NCBI GenBank assembly: GCA_018061585.1
Contig: JAGOTU010000062.1
Location: 1 to 5,394 of the forward strand
Direction of reading: 5' to 3'
DNA from: Minisyncoccota bacterium
GTDB taxonomy: Bacteria > Patescibacteriota > Minisyncoccia > Phycocordibacterales > UBA2100
DNA length: 5,394 nt
Position numbers and translations under genes: made by a program. The notes below the pieces were generated by a model. That model had not been told where the DNA came from. It made no database searches and saw nothing but the letters and a program-made list of their open reading frames with translations. Of this stretch, positions 1 to 4,723 are shown one piece after another (the stretch's first letter is position 1; every line of letters starts with the position of its first letter).

Positions 1-208
1 TTCTTCGTGCGTCATCGGGAGAAAGACACGCTTCATAGTAGACGAGCTTAAAGGGTCGCCGCGGAGCAGTGGCAAAACTTTTGCCTAGCTGGTGTTGCTC
101 CATTCGCTTCTTCAGATCAACGGTATATCCGACGTATTGCTTCCCATCAAGCATACTTTGCAAAACGTATACATAGTGGAAGCGATTCGAAATTGTCCTA
201 CTGGGCAT
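1..208 (-). CDS. GIY-YIG superfamily nuclease-like protein, 3' end outside the window
   Basis: The first 69 residues are visible and the frame runs off the left edge. They carry the start of a GIY-YIG domain: HYVYVLQS (residues 11-18) and QYVGYT (24-29) form the two signature strands in their YVYVL/YVGYT variant. They are followed by DLKKRMEQH (31-39), the conserved arginine helix, and by FATAPRRPFKLVYYEA (45-60), typical of short stand-alone UvrC-N-like proteins. Those proteins are usually 80-100 residues, so about two thirds is present. The family cleaves DNA in repair, recombination or mobile elements, but the role of these small chromosomal versions is mostly unknown. ATG at 206-208 is the only good start before the domain. 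It has no ribosome-binding site, and a -10-like TACAAT ends 7 bases upstream, so the mRNA may be leaderless. Family call firm, exact role unknown. Confidence 0.85.
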   Translation of the reverse strand, partial: MPSRTISNRFHYVYVLQSMLDGKQYVGYTVDLKKRMEQHQLGKSFATAPRRPFKLVYYEACLSPDDARR

Positions 209-215
209 GGGCCCG

Positions 216-224
216 ATTGTAACA
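216..224 (-). promoter_or_regulatory. Extended -10 promoter of the GIY-YIG gene
   Basis: On the minus strand TG-T-TACAAT (224-216) is an extended -10 match, located in the T-rich tail of the preceding terminator. No -35 hexamer fits upstream because that position falls inside the terminator hairpin. The predicted transcription start (about 7 bases downstream) falls at or next to the ATG at 208. Confidence 0.45.
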
Positions 225-251
225 AAAGCGGCCGCAGAGTGTGCGGCCGCT
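221..251 (-). terminator. Rho-independent terminator after the Trp-rich gene
   Basis: A perfect 10-bp stem (AGCGGCCGCA, 227-236, with TGCGGCCGCT, 242-251) encloses a 5-base loop. Read on the minus strand it is followed by a T-rich tail (TTTGTT), 21 bases past the stop of the gene at 272-511. The two NotI-like palindromes here are the arms of this stem. Confidence 0.8.
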
Positions 252-271
252 CGATAACTCACCGAACTTGT

Positions 272-511
272 CTAGTGAGCGAGTACTGTATCGGTCTGAT
301 AGATCCATCGGTGTATGTTCCACCTCCCGATCTTCTCGCTCGCAATGCTGCGCCGGACGATTTCGCCGAACCATACGAACTTCCAGCTGGGTTCGGAGCC
401 CGTCGTGCTCGCGAGCACGAAACGGGGCCACCAGATGAACGCAGTGTGCCACTTCGCCGGGTCGGTGCCTGCCCGGAGCCGTCTCGCATCGTTGCGGTCG
501 ATGATAAACAT
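272..511 (-). CDS. Small tryptophan-rich protein of unknown function (79 aa)
   Basis: Not recognised as a named family. The 79-residue protein has seven tryptophans (W21, W27, W28, W43, W47, W64, W69), many arginines and no signal peptide. Its pattern is W-x3-F-x-WWP (21-29), then WKFVWFGEIVRR (43-54), then RWNIHRW (63-69). From memory, this spacing (FxWxP, then WxxVWxxxxxRR) resembles short uncharacterised proteins of phages and plasmids, but that is an impression rather than an assignment. The gene is well supported: a -35/-10 pair with ideal spacing, an AGGAG ribosome-binding site 6 bases before the ATG, and a strong terminator after the stop. It is therefore a single-gene unit. Overlapping frames on both strands have no such signals. 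Confidence 0.75.
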   Translation of the reverse strand: MFIIDRNDARRLRAGTDPAKWHTAFIWWPRFVLASTTGSEPSWKFVWFGEIVRRSIASEKIGRWNIHRWIYQTDTVLAH

Positions 512-517
512 CTATAT

Positions 518-522
518 CTCCT
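518..522 (-). promoter_or_regulatory. Ribosome-binding site AGGAG for the Trp-rich gene
   Basis: AGGAG lies 6 bases before the ATG at 511. It selects this frame over several longer overlapping ORFs. Confidence 0.7.
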
Positions 523-541
523 CGGTACGGATGCCCGCTCA

Positions 542-570
542 ACGGTATGTTCGAACTGTGCCGCTGTCAA
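542..570 (-). promoter_or_regulatory. Sigma-70-type promoter of the Trp-rich gene
   Basis: Consensus -35 TTGACA (570-565), a 17-base spacer and -10 TACCGT (547-542). The predicted start near 535 gives a short leader of about 24 bases carrying the AGGAG site. Unlike most promoters in the window it has no TG extension before the -10. Confidence 0.65.
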
Positions 571-605
571 TAATTACAGAGCACGTATCTGTTACCACCC
601 TTCGG

Positions 606-639
606 ATAAAAAAATGAACCTGGGAGGGATCCCAGGTTC
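606..639 (-). terminator. Rho-independent terminator after the 150-aa gene
   Basis: A 10-bp perfect stem (GAACCTGGGA 616-625, TCCCAGGTTC 630-639) with a 4-base loop. On the minus strand it is followed by A and seven T residues. It begins 21 bases beyond the stop of the 150-residue gene. Confidence 0.9.
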
Positions 640-659
640 GTTCGCGATACCCCGCCATA

Positions 660-1112
660 TCAATGGGACCAGTCGATCATGCCACAGACCTTATTATATC
701 GATCGATGCGGCGACGATATTCGGCGACAAGAGCTGCGTAGTGTTCCGGCTGAGAGAGCCACAGGACGTGCGTCGAGTGACGAAGCTCCTCCACAAGACC
801 CGAAAGCCTGATCCTGCTCGTCTCACGAGACCCGACTACAAACAGTCCGTCGGTAGTCGGCTGAGCAGTGCACTTCGGAAGCACTCCCTCGATCTCCTCA
901 ACGAGCTCGAGCATGCGCTCGATAAGCGGGCGGTTGAGGCAAACATAGAGCATGTCTTCGCGGGCCTCATCCTCGTTCATGCGCGCCTTGAAATCCGACA
1001 TCCACGGATCGAACACCGCCTGTTCAACCAATTCTTCGGTCACGCTACGATCGACTGCATCATCATCCGGGTGTCGCGGTCGGAACCGCGATAGTTCTAC
1101 GACTTCGCCCAT
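660..1112 (-). CDS. Hypothetical acidic helical protein (150 aa)
   Basis: No family recognised. The 150-residue protein is soluble-looking with no signal peptide or membrane segment. The first third is acidic (for example HPDDDAVDRSVTEELVEQ, residues 14-31). The middle, about 53-80, reads as an amphipathic helix (RPLIERMLELVEEIEGVLP), and the C-terminal part is rich in E, R and Y (HYAALVAEYRRRIDRYNK, 123-140), likely a second helix. Its gene has an extended promoter, a GGAG ribosome-binding site 7 bases before the ATG, and a strong terminator. It is divergent from the ligase gene and shares a promoter region of about 120 bases with it, so the two may be coordinately regulated. This is positional inference only; nothing in the sequence assigns a function. 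Confidence 0.75.
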   Translation of the reverse strand: MGEVVELSRFRPRHPDDDAVDRSVTEELVEQAVFDPWMSDFKARMNEDEAREDMLYVCLNRPLIERMLELVEEIEGVLPKCTAQPTTDGLFVVGSRETSRIRLSGLVEELRHSTHVLWLSQPEHYAALVAEYRRRIDRYNKVCGMIDWSH

Positions 1113-1119
1113 CGGGGTT

Positions 1120-1123
1120 CTCC
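1120..1123 (-). promoter_or_regulatory. Ribosome-binding site GGAG of the 150-aa gene
   Basis: GGAG with 7-base spacing to the ATG at 1112 supports this start. Confidence 0.6.
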
Positions 1124-1149
1124 ATTTCTACGACTTTTCTACTACCGAT

Positions 1150-1177
1150 ACAGTGCCACTCTGCCGTGCAAAGTCAA
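1150..1177 (-). promoter_or_regulatory. Promoter of the 150-aa gene, shared TGG-extended type
   Basis: -35 TTGACT (1177-1172), 16-base spacer ending TGG, and -10 CACTGT (1155-1150). The bases around both hexamers (TTGACTTT and GTGGCACTnTAT) are the same and at the same distance as in the promoter at 3745-3772. The predicted leader is about 30 bases. The -35 box sits beside the -35 of the divergent ligase promoter, so the two probably exclude each other. Confidence 0.55.
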
Positions 1178-1194
1178 CAGCAATATGGTACAAA
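1166..1194 (+). promoter_or_regulatory. Candidate promoter of the ligase gene
   Basis: An extended -10, TGG-TACAAA (1186-1194), with a weak -35 match (GTGCAA, 1166-1171) 17 bases upstream. It would start transcription near 1201 and give a leader of about 34 bases, similar to other genes here. The weak -35 lowers confidence; the TGG extension matches other promoters in the window. Confidence 0.4.
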
Positions 1195-1223
1195 TCTCAC
1201 TTCTGATCTTTCACACTAGCAAT

Positions 1224-1228
1224 GGGGG
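1224..1228 (+). promoter_or_regulatory. G-rich ribosome-binding site deciding the TTG start of the ligase
   Basis: A run of five G lies 6 bases before TTG 1235. It is an imperfect Shine-Dalgarno match but the only one near an in-frame start, because an in-frame TAG at 1217-1219 closes the frame further upstream. Confidence 0.4.
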
Positions 1229-1234
1229 TACGCC

Positions 1235-2218
1235 TTGGGGCAACTCTTCAAACTCGATCCTCTCGATAAACTTTTCGTGCTGCCGAAGCCGCAGGATGAA
1301 CTGACCGATGAGGTCTGGGCGATCATCCACTCGTTGGAGGCAGCAGGGCAGCTGCGGATCACCTGCAAACGCGACGGTTACTGCACGACGGCGATCACTA
1401 CGTCAAATCGTATCTCGCTGCACTCGCGACAGAATACAGAGTGGACGGGCAAGTTCCTGCACATTGAGCAGGATCTGCGCGACATGAACATCCCACACGA
1501 CACGCTCGTATGCGGAGAATCTACAGTCACGCACAATGGCCGCGACGATCCAAATCTGTTCGGTCGCTTCGCACTTTCCGGCACGAAGAATTCGCATGCA
1601 CTGCAGAAGGAATTCCCGCGTACACATCTTTCGCTCTTTGATGTGATCATCTTCAAAGGCAAGGATGTTTCGAGGCTTCCGTATGATGACCGCATGGATA
1701 TACTGCGAAATCTTTGCGCCCGTAGCGTAGGACACATTTCGTTGATCGAGCATTTCGACGTGCCGCTCGCGGCGGCTCAACAGATCGCACGAGAGCGCAA
1801 GCTCGAAGGGCTCGTTCTCTGTGACGCCCGAGCGGGTACGTCGTTCCGACTCGACGCAAACTGGAGCGATCCGCTTCGACCTGACGGTCGGTGGAAATGG
1901 AAGATCAAGCCGACCACGGATTTTGTGGCGACCGGCTGGATCCCATCCACGGCCGCGACCCATTTCGGTCAGGTAAAAGAGCTGATCTTGGGCTTGTATC
2001 ACCCGATCACGAGAGAACTGATCGGGTTCGGCAATGCGGGTGTCGGTCTGAAAAAGCCTCAGCGCCTCGAACTCATGACCGCGCGTTACCCACTCGTGGC
2101 GGAAGTCCGATATGAGTTGATCAGGAAGAACAATACGCTCAAGAACCCCGTCATTGAACGCATCCGCGACGATAAGCTTCCGGAAGAGTGCATCTTTCCG
2201 TTCGTGCGTGCTCCCTAG
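1235..2218 (+). CDS. ATP-dependent DNA (polynucleotide) ligase, minimal two-domain form
   Basis: The 327-residue protein carries the nucleotidyltransferase core and OB fold of ATP-dependent ligases: motif I KRDG (K45 the expected adenylated lysine, residues 45-48), motif III around GE (E95), motif IIIa LFDVIIF (134-140), motif IV EGLVL (191-195), motif V KWKIK (221-225) and motif VI RDDK (311-314) in PVIERIRDDKLPEEC. It would seal nicks using ATP. It lacks the N-terminal DNA-binding domain of large ligases and resembles LigC/LigD-ligase or viral minimal enzymes in layout. The basic residue that usually ends motif IV is Cys196. The frame has no ATG before motif I. TTG at 1235 follows a GGGGG stretch with 6-base spacing; GTG at 1280 is an alternative. 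An out-of-frame ATG at 1222 would join only if one G of the G5 run were absent. No Ku or primase neighbour is seen. Confidence 0.85.
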   Translation: MGQLFKLDPLDKLFVLPKPQDELTDEVWAIIHSLEAAGQLRITCKRDGYCTTAITTSNRISLHSRQNTEWTGKFLHIEQDLRDMNIPHDTLVCGESTVTHNGRDDPNLFGRFALSGTKNSHALQKEFPRTHLSLFDVIIFKGKDVSRLPYDDRMDILRNLCARSVGHISLIEHFDVPLAAAQQIARERKLEGLVLCDARAGTSFRLDANWSDPLRPDGRWKWKIKPTTDFVATGWIPSTAATHFGQVKELILGLYHPITRELIGFGNAGVGLKKPQRLELMTARYPLVAEVRYELIRKNNTLKNPVIERIRDDKLPEECIFPFVRAP

Positions 2219-2234
2219 TTCCAAAACGATCAAA

Positions 2235-2271
2235 GACCCCGGAAGATCCGTCTCCCGGGGTCAATCTTTTT
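2235..2271 (+). terminator. Terminator between the convergent ligase and cyclodeaminase genes
   Basis: An 8-bp GC-rich stem (GACCCCGG 2235-2242, CCGGGGTC 2255-2262) with three further inner pairs. On the plus strand it is followed by AATC and five T. The T-tract overlaps the stop codon of the convergent cyclodeaminase gene. On the minus strand the hairpin is followed only by TTTGA, so it may stop that gene too, but more weakly. Confidence 0.8.
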
Positions 2272-3265
2272 ATCGGTTTTTAAACTCGCCGATGAGATTC
2301 TTTGCGTTCTTAGGCGCGGGCACAAGCGCAACGTCGCTCCCCACTCCTCGCTCATGCATCATGCGAAGCATCGAATGATCCGCGAGCGCGAATCCGACGG
2401 AGTCGAACACGATAATTCCGTCGCTCGCACGCCTTCCCTTCTTTTTGCCTTGCACGACTTCCCACATTTCGTCACACGACACCTTTCCCTTTATATTCTG
2501 GATCTCTCCTTCGAGCTTCGTCTGCTCGTAGTACTCGACGATGACGCGGCTGTTCCTCATGAGTGCGGGATCGAGTTCTGTTTTCCCCGGGCAATCGCCG
2601 CCGATCGCGTTCACGAACAGGCGTTTGTTGTTCTGTACCGACTTGTACGAGAACAGACGAACTTTTTTCTTTTCGCAGATGCAGGTCGTTACGATGTCGC
2701 ATCCCCGCACGACCTGGTCGCCGCTTCTGCACGCAACAAGCGTAAGACCGCTCCCCCTCATATTGCGTGCGAACTTTTTCATCGCGGCCGGATCGCGATC
2801 AAAATATCGGACGCTTGTGATAGTACGCACGCTTCGCATCGCATGCACCTGAAACTCTGATTGTGCACCGGTACCGATCAGTCCGAGCACGCGAGCGTCG
2901 CGCACTGAAAAATTTCGTGCGGCAAGTGCCGACATTGCAGCAGTGCGCACTGCTGTAAGGAGCGTCATGTCACACACGAGCTGCGGATAGCCGGTGGCTA
3001 CATCGGCGAGCATGCCGAGCGCGACAATGGATAATTTGCCCGCCTTGGGATTCCCGGGATGCGCGTTCACATATTTGTAGGTGTAGTACTTGTCGCTCGC
3101 GCACGGCATGAGCTCGAACACACCATGCGAGAAGTGCGTGGCATGGCGGATACTCTTTTTGAACGAATGCCAACGATTCAAATCGGACGCTAGATACTTG
3201 AGTGCGTCGCGGAAGAGCGAATCGAATGACTGACGGCTGATGGATCGTGATGTGATTATCTTCAT
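2270..3265 (-). CDS. Ornithine cyclodeaminase (OCD / mu-crystallin family)
   Basis: The 331-residue protein matches the family along its length. Residues 62-71 (YTYKYVNAHP) hold the substrate-binding lysine K64. Residues 89-117 contain the TG-P-L-D-LTAVRTAAMSALAA block with R107. The Rossmann glycine motif GLIGTGAQS (128-136) binds NAD(H). GGDCPGKTEL (222-231) carries D224, in line with the catalytic aspartate of Pseudomonas putida OCD. DSVGFALADHSML (288-300) is the C-terminal signature. GGDCPGKTEL is typical of true ornithine cyclodeaminases rather than alanine dehydrogenases, so the likely reaction is L-ornithine to L-proline plus ammonia in the cytoplasm; lysine or another cyclising substrate is possible. 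Slightly short of the usual ~350 residues. The ATG at 3265 has no ribosome-binding site and lies only 13 bases after the T-tract of an upstream terminator, so expression may depend on read-through or a near-leaderless start. Confidence 0.88.
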   Translation of the reverse strand: MKIITSRSISRQSFDSLFRDALKYLASDLNRWHSFKKSIRHATHFSHGVFELMPCASDKYYTYKYVNAHPGNPKAGKLSIVALGMLADVATGYPQLVCDMTLLTAVRTAAMSALAARNFSVRDARVLGLIGTGAQSEFQVHAMRSVRTITSVRYFDRDPAAMKKFARNMRGSGLTLVACRSGDQVVRGCDIVTTCICEKKKVRLFSYKSVQNNKRLFVNAIGGDCPGKTELDPALMRNSRVIVEYYEQTKLEGEIQNIKGKVSCDEMWEVVQGKKKGRRASDGIIVFDSVGFALADHSMLRMMHERGVGSDVALVPAPKNAKNLIGEFKNR

Positions 3266-3275
3266 AGAGGTTCTG

Positions 3276-3281
3276 ATTAAA
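3276..3281 (-). promoter_or_regulatory. Possible -10 element of the cyclodeaminase gene
   Basis: TTTAAT, formed by the T-tract of the preceding terminator, lies 10 bases before the ATG. No -35 fits because that position is inside the hairpin stem. It would give a leader of only 3-4 bases. Weak; terminator read-through is the alternative. Confidence 0.25.
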
Positions 3282-3308
3282 AACGACCCGCTGTGTGCGG
3301 GTCGTTTT
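3279..3308 (-). terminator. Strong terminator or attenuator between the 27-codon ORF and the cyclodeaminase
   Basis: A perfect 12-bp stem (AAAACGACCCGC 3280-3291, GCGGGTCGTTTT 3297-3308) with a 5-base loop. The minus-strand exit is TTTTT, with the last T just past the stem. It lies between the stop of the 27-codon ORF and the cyclodeaminase start, on the same strand, so it could act as a plain terminator or as an attenuator. Confidence 0.85.
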
Positions 3309-3329
3309 GGTTGTTATGTGGAGGAGATA

Positions 3330-3413
3330 CTAAGCGCCGCACGGCTCGTACATCGAATTAGCCGCCGGTGTCGGGATGACGGCTTCGACGATGAACGAAA
3401 CACGGGTACTCAT
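3330..3413 (-). CDS. Candidate 27-residue microprotein or leader peptide
   Basis: A 28-codon ATG-to-TAG frame beginning MSTRVSFIVEAVIP, with a short hydrophobic stretch (about residues 5-13) and ending EPCGA. It includes three prolines (14, 16, 24) and one cysteine. It is the only frame I could find in the short interval between two same-strand terminators, and an extended -10 (TGA-TACGGT) ends 10 bases before the ATG, so this interval seems to be a transcription unit of about 130 bases. There is no ribosome-binding site at normal distance. Because the next gene makes proline, a proline-responsive leader peptide is conceivable, but I found no good antiterminator arm. It might equally be an untranslated small RNA. 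No homologue recognised. Confidence 0.35.
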   Translation of the reverse strand: MSTRVSFIVEAVIPTPAANSMYEPCGA

Positions 3414-3423
3414 ATGTCGTTTA

Positions 3424-3451
3424 ACCGTATCACCTAGAATGACAAAAACAA
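3424..3451 (-). promoter_or_regulatory. Promoter of the 27-codon unit, overlapping a terminator T-tract
   Basis: -35-like TTGTTT (3451-3446), 16-base spacer and extended -10 TGA-TACGGT (3432-3424). The -35 is part of the T-rich exit tail of the terminator of the 68-residue gene. Confidence 0.4.
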
Positions 3452-3476
3452 AACCTCGTCGAGAATGACGAGGTTT
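3441..3476 (-). terminator. Rho-independent terminator after the 68-aa gene
   Basis: A perfect 10-bp stem (AAACCTCGTC 3451-3460, GACGAGGTTT 3467-3476) with a 6-base loop. The minus-strand exit is TGTTTTTGTC. It begins 21 bases after the stop at 3498. Confidence 0.85.
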
Positions 3477-3497
3477 CTTTTGCCGCGCACTCGGCGG

Positions 3498-3704
3498 CTA
3501 TGCAGGAACGCTGTGATCCCTACGGTACTGCTCGGCCAGTTCGCGGCCAAGGACGAAGTTGAGCCTGGAGTGAGCGAACTCACCGTCGGCGCCGCCGTAG
3601 TCGCGCGAAGCTTCCTTGGCGCGGCGCTCGATCGCGGCCACCTGGTCGGGAATCGAAATCTTCGCAGTCGCAAACTGGATGATGTCCGTGGTTTTAAACG
3701 ACAT
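3498..3704 (-). CDS. Small hypothetical protein (68 aa)
   Basis: Not recognised. The 68-residue protein begins MSFKTTDIIQFATAKIS and looks like a compact helical, charged cytoplasmic protein. Residues 18-34 (SIPDQVAAIERRAKEAS) form a likely amphipathic helix, then a glycine-containing turn (YGGADGEF, 36-43), then a second helix (FVLGRELAEQYRRD, 50-63). No cysteine pairs, signal peptide or membrane segment. The start at 3704 is preferred over an ATG 41 codons upstream in the same frame because the promoter (3745-3772) and a GGGAG ribosome-binding site lie between them. It has its own terminator, so it is a stand-alone gene. A small DNA- or protein-binding role is possible but nothing shows it. 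Confidence 0.75.
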   Translation of the reverse strand: MSFKTTDIIQFATAKISIPDQVAAIERRAKEASRDYGGADGEFAHSRLNFVLGRELAEQYRRDHSVPA

Positions 3705-3710
3705 GGTTTT

Positions 3711-3715
3711 CTCCC
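3711..3715 (-). promoter_or_regulatory. Ribosome-binding site GGGAG of the 68-aa gene
   Basis: GGGAG with 6-base spacing fixes the start at 3704 rather than at the upstream in-frame ATG at 3827. Confidence 0.7.
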
Positions 3716-3744
3716 AATGCTGCTGTGTGTTTAGTCCCGCGAAT

Positions 3745-3772
3745 ATAGTGCCACGAGCATGCATAAAGTCAA
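3745..3772 (-). promoter_or_regulatory. Promoter of the 68-aa gene, shared TGG-extended type
   Basis: -35 TTGACT (3772-3767), 16-base spacer ending TGG, and -10 CACTAT (3750-3745). TATATT, three bases further on, is an alternative -10 with a 19-base spacer. The TTGACTTT and GTGGCACTnTAT blocks match those at 1150-1177 at identical spacing. The -35 overlaps the T-tract of the upstream terminator. Confidence 0.6.
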
Positions 3773-3799
3773 ACCCCCTCGGCAAGATAGTCGAGGGGG
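3771..3799 (-). terminator. Terminator after the 273-aa gene, fused to the next promoter
   Basis: An 8-bp stem (CCCCCTCG 3774-3781, CGAGGGGG 3792-3799) with a 10-base loop. On the minus strand the exit is TTT-GAC-TTT, a poor T-tract that also contains the -35 TTGACT of the 68-residue gene. It begins 10 bases past the stop codon. Confidence 0.65.
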
Positions 3800-3808
3800 G
3801 GGTGTTGT

Positions 3809-4630
3809 TTATTCGCCCGGGATCCACAGACCAGATGGCTGCTGAGAGAACATATCCCGTATTCGTACACCGTGGGCCGCGTGTACCTCGTTCGCGTCTC
3901 GGCGAATACGCATTTTTACGGTTTCGGGTAGACGTGCCACGTCGACGTCGCGGGTAACCACCAGCTCGCAGTCTTTGCTATACCGACCGAACTCGACCGG
4001 GTACAAAGGCGCCTTGATGATGGAGAAGTTCGCGTCGTTTACTGCAGGATCCATGAGCTTGTCTTGATCCTGATAGATACCGAACGCAGAACGATCCATC
4101 TTGAACAGCCAATTCTTCTGCCCGTTCTTGCGTAGCGAACCGAAGACAAAGATCGGCTCGGGATCGCCGGCAGCAATCGCATCGAGAAACATCGCTTCGA
4201 TCATGTCGGCGAGATCCTCGAGACTAGCCGGCAACCCATAGCCTCCCGTATAGAGCGCGACCTCGAGCGCACGAGACGCGTAACGCGCATGTCGTTGATC
4301 CCTGCGAAAGTGAGCTTTGAAGCGCTCCCACACGGGGTGGTACGGCAAATGAGGATAGAGTCCGCAGTCCATGTCTGCCGCGAGGAATTCCGCCTGGTAT
4401 TGCAGTACACGTTCGCGCAATATCTGAAACGAGTCGCAGTTCCCGAGGATAGACTCGGGCAGGATGAATCTGATCGAGTTCCACCGGAAACGCTCGCGCA
4501 GCAAATGCAATGCGCGTCGCATGGCAGTGAGCCGCTCAGATCTCGTGTCGCTCAACCGAACGTCGAGAATCGAACCGTCCTCTATTCCCTGCACCTCGAA
4601 GGGGCAACGGAAAGCCTTTGTCGCTGTCAT
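3809..4630 (-). CDS. Unrecognised 273-residue protein
   Basis: No family recognised. The 273-residue protein begins MTATKAFRCPFEVQ and has no signal peptide or membrane span. It starts with a beta-like stretch (8-26), then an arginine-rich helix (about 28-48, SDTRSERLTAMRRALHLLRERFRW in part), an ILPESILG segment (56-63) and helices rich in R, H and Y (about 70-125). A long acidic helix follows (ASLEDLADMIEAMFLDAIAAGDPEP, in part, about 135-159), then a beta-rich part (FVFGSLRKNGQKNWLF, 161-176) and a C-terminal domain with a DVDVARLPE segment. GSLRKNGQ recalls a nucleotide- or phosphate-binding loop, but weakly. The frame extends 19 codons further upstream. I chose ATG 4630 because an AGAGG site precedes it by 5 bases and its promoter (4659-4687) occupies the extension. 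Single-gene unit. Confidence 0.75.
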   Translation of the reverse strand: MTATKAFRCPFEVQGIEDGSILDVRLSDTRSERLTAMRRALHLLRERFRWNSIRFILPESILGNCDSFQILRERVLQYQAEFLAADMDCGLYPHLPYHPVWERFKAHFRRDQRHARYASRALEVALYTGGYGLPASLEDLADMIEAMFLDAIAAGDPEPIFVFGSLRKNGQKNWLFKMDRSAFGIYQDQDKLMDPAVNDANFSIIKAPLYPVEFGRYSKDCELVVTRDVDVARLPETVKMRIRRDANEVHAAHGVRIRDMFSQQPSGLWIPGE

Positions 4631-4635
4631 ATGCA

Positions 4636-4640
4636 CCTCT
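4636..4640 (-). promoter_or_regulatory. Ribosome-binding site AGAGG of the 273-aa gene
   Basis: AGAGG lies 5 bases before the ATG at 4630 and decides this start against the upstream in-frame ATG at 4687. Confidence 0.65.
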
Positions 4641-4658
4641 ACATGTTGGCCGGACACA

Positions 4659-4687
4659 ACAGTGCCAATTGAGAGCATGCGTGTCAA
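4659..4687 (-). promoter_or_regulatory. Promoter of the 273-aa gene, shared TGG-extended type
   Basis: -35 TTGACA (4687-4682, full consensus), 17-base spacer ending TGG, and -10 CACTGT (4664-4659). The TGGCACTGT core is the same as at 1150-1158, one base further from the -35. The -35 starts 3 bases after the T-tract of the terminator at 4691-4723. Predicted leader about 20 bases. Confidence 0.6.
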
Positions 4688-4690
4688 ATT

Positions 4691-4723
4691 AAAAAAGGAA
4701 AAGCTGCACAGAGTGCAGCTTTT
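4691..4723 (-). terminator. Strong terminator of the candidate RNA / MAPEG transcript
   Basis: A perfect 11-bp stem (AAAAGCTGCAC 4699-4709, GTGCAGCTTTT 4713-4723) with a 3-base loop. The minus-strand exit is CC followed by six T. Confidence 0.9.

Noticed and set aside
228..250. Two NotI-like palindromes GCGGCCGC as a possible engineered or repeat site
   Set aside because: They are the two arms of a terminator stem with a T-rich exit, in the expected place after a gene stop.
92..811. A 239-codon plus-strand frame, the longest in the left part
   Set aside because: It crosses two terminators and a promoter of the minus-strand genes, has no ribosome-binding site, and its composition is erratic. 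It is a shadow of the opposite-strand genes.
1403..2233. A 276-codon frame antisense to the ligase gene
   Set aside because: The ligase frame carries all conserved motifs. The antisense frame shows no motif, and its start lies beyond the ligase stop with no signals.
3730..3772. A sigma-54-type element (TGGCAC followed by TCGC)
   Set aside because: The sister promoters with the same TGGCAC block lack any GC at the -12 position, while all have a -35 at sigma-70 spacing. An extended -10 explains them better.
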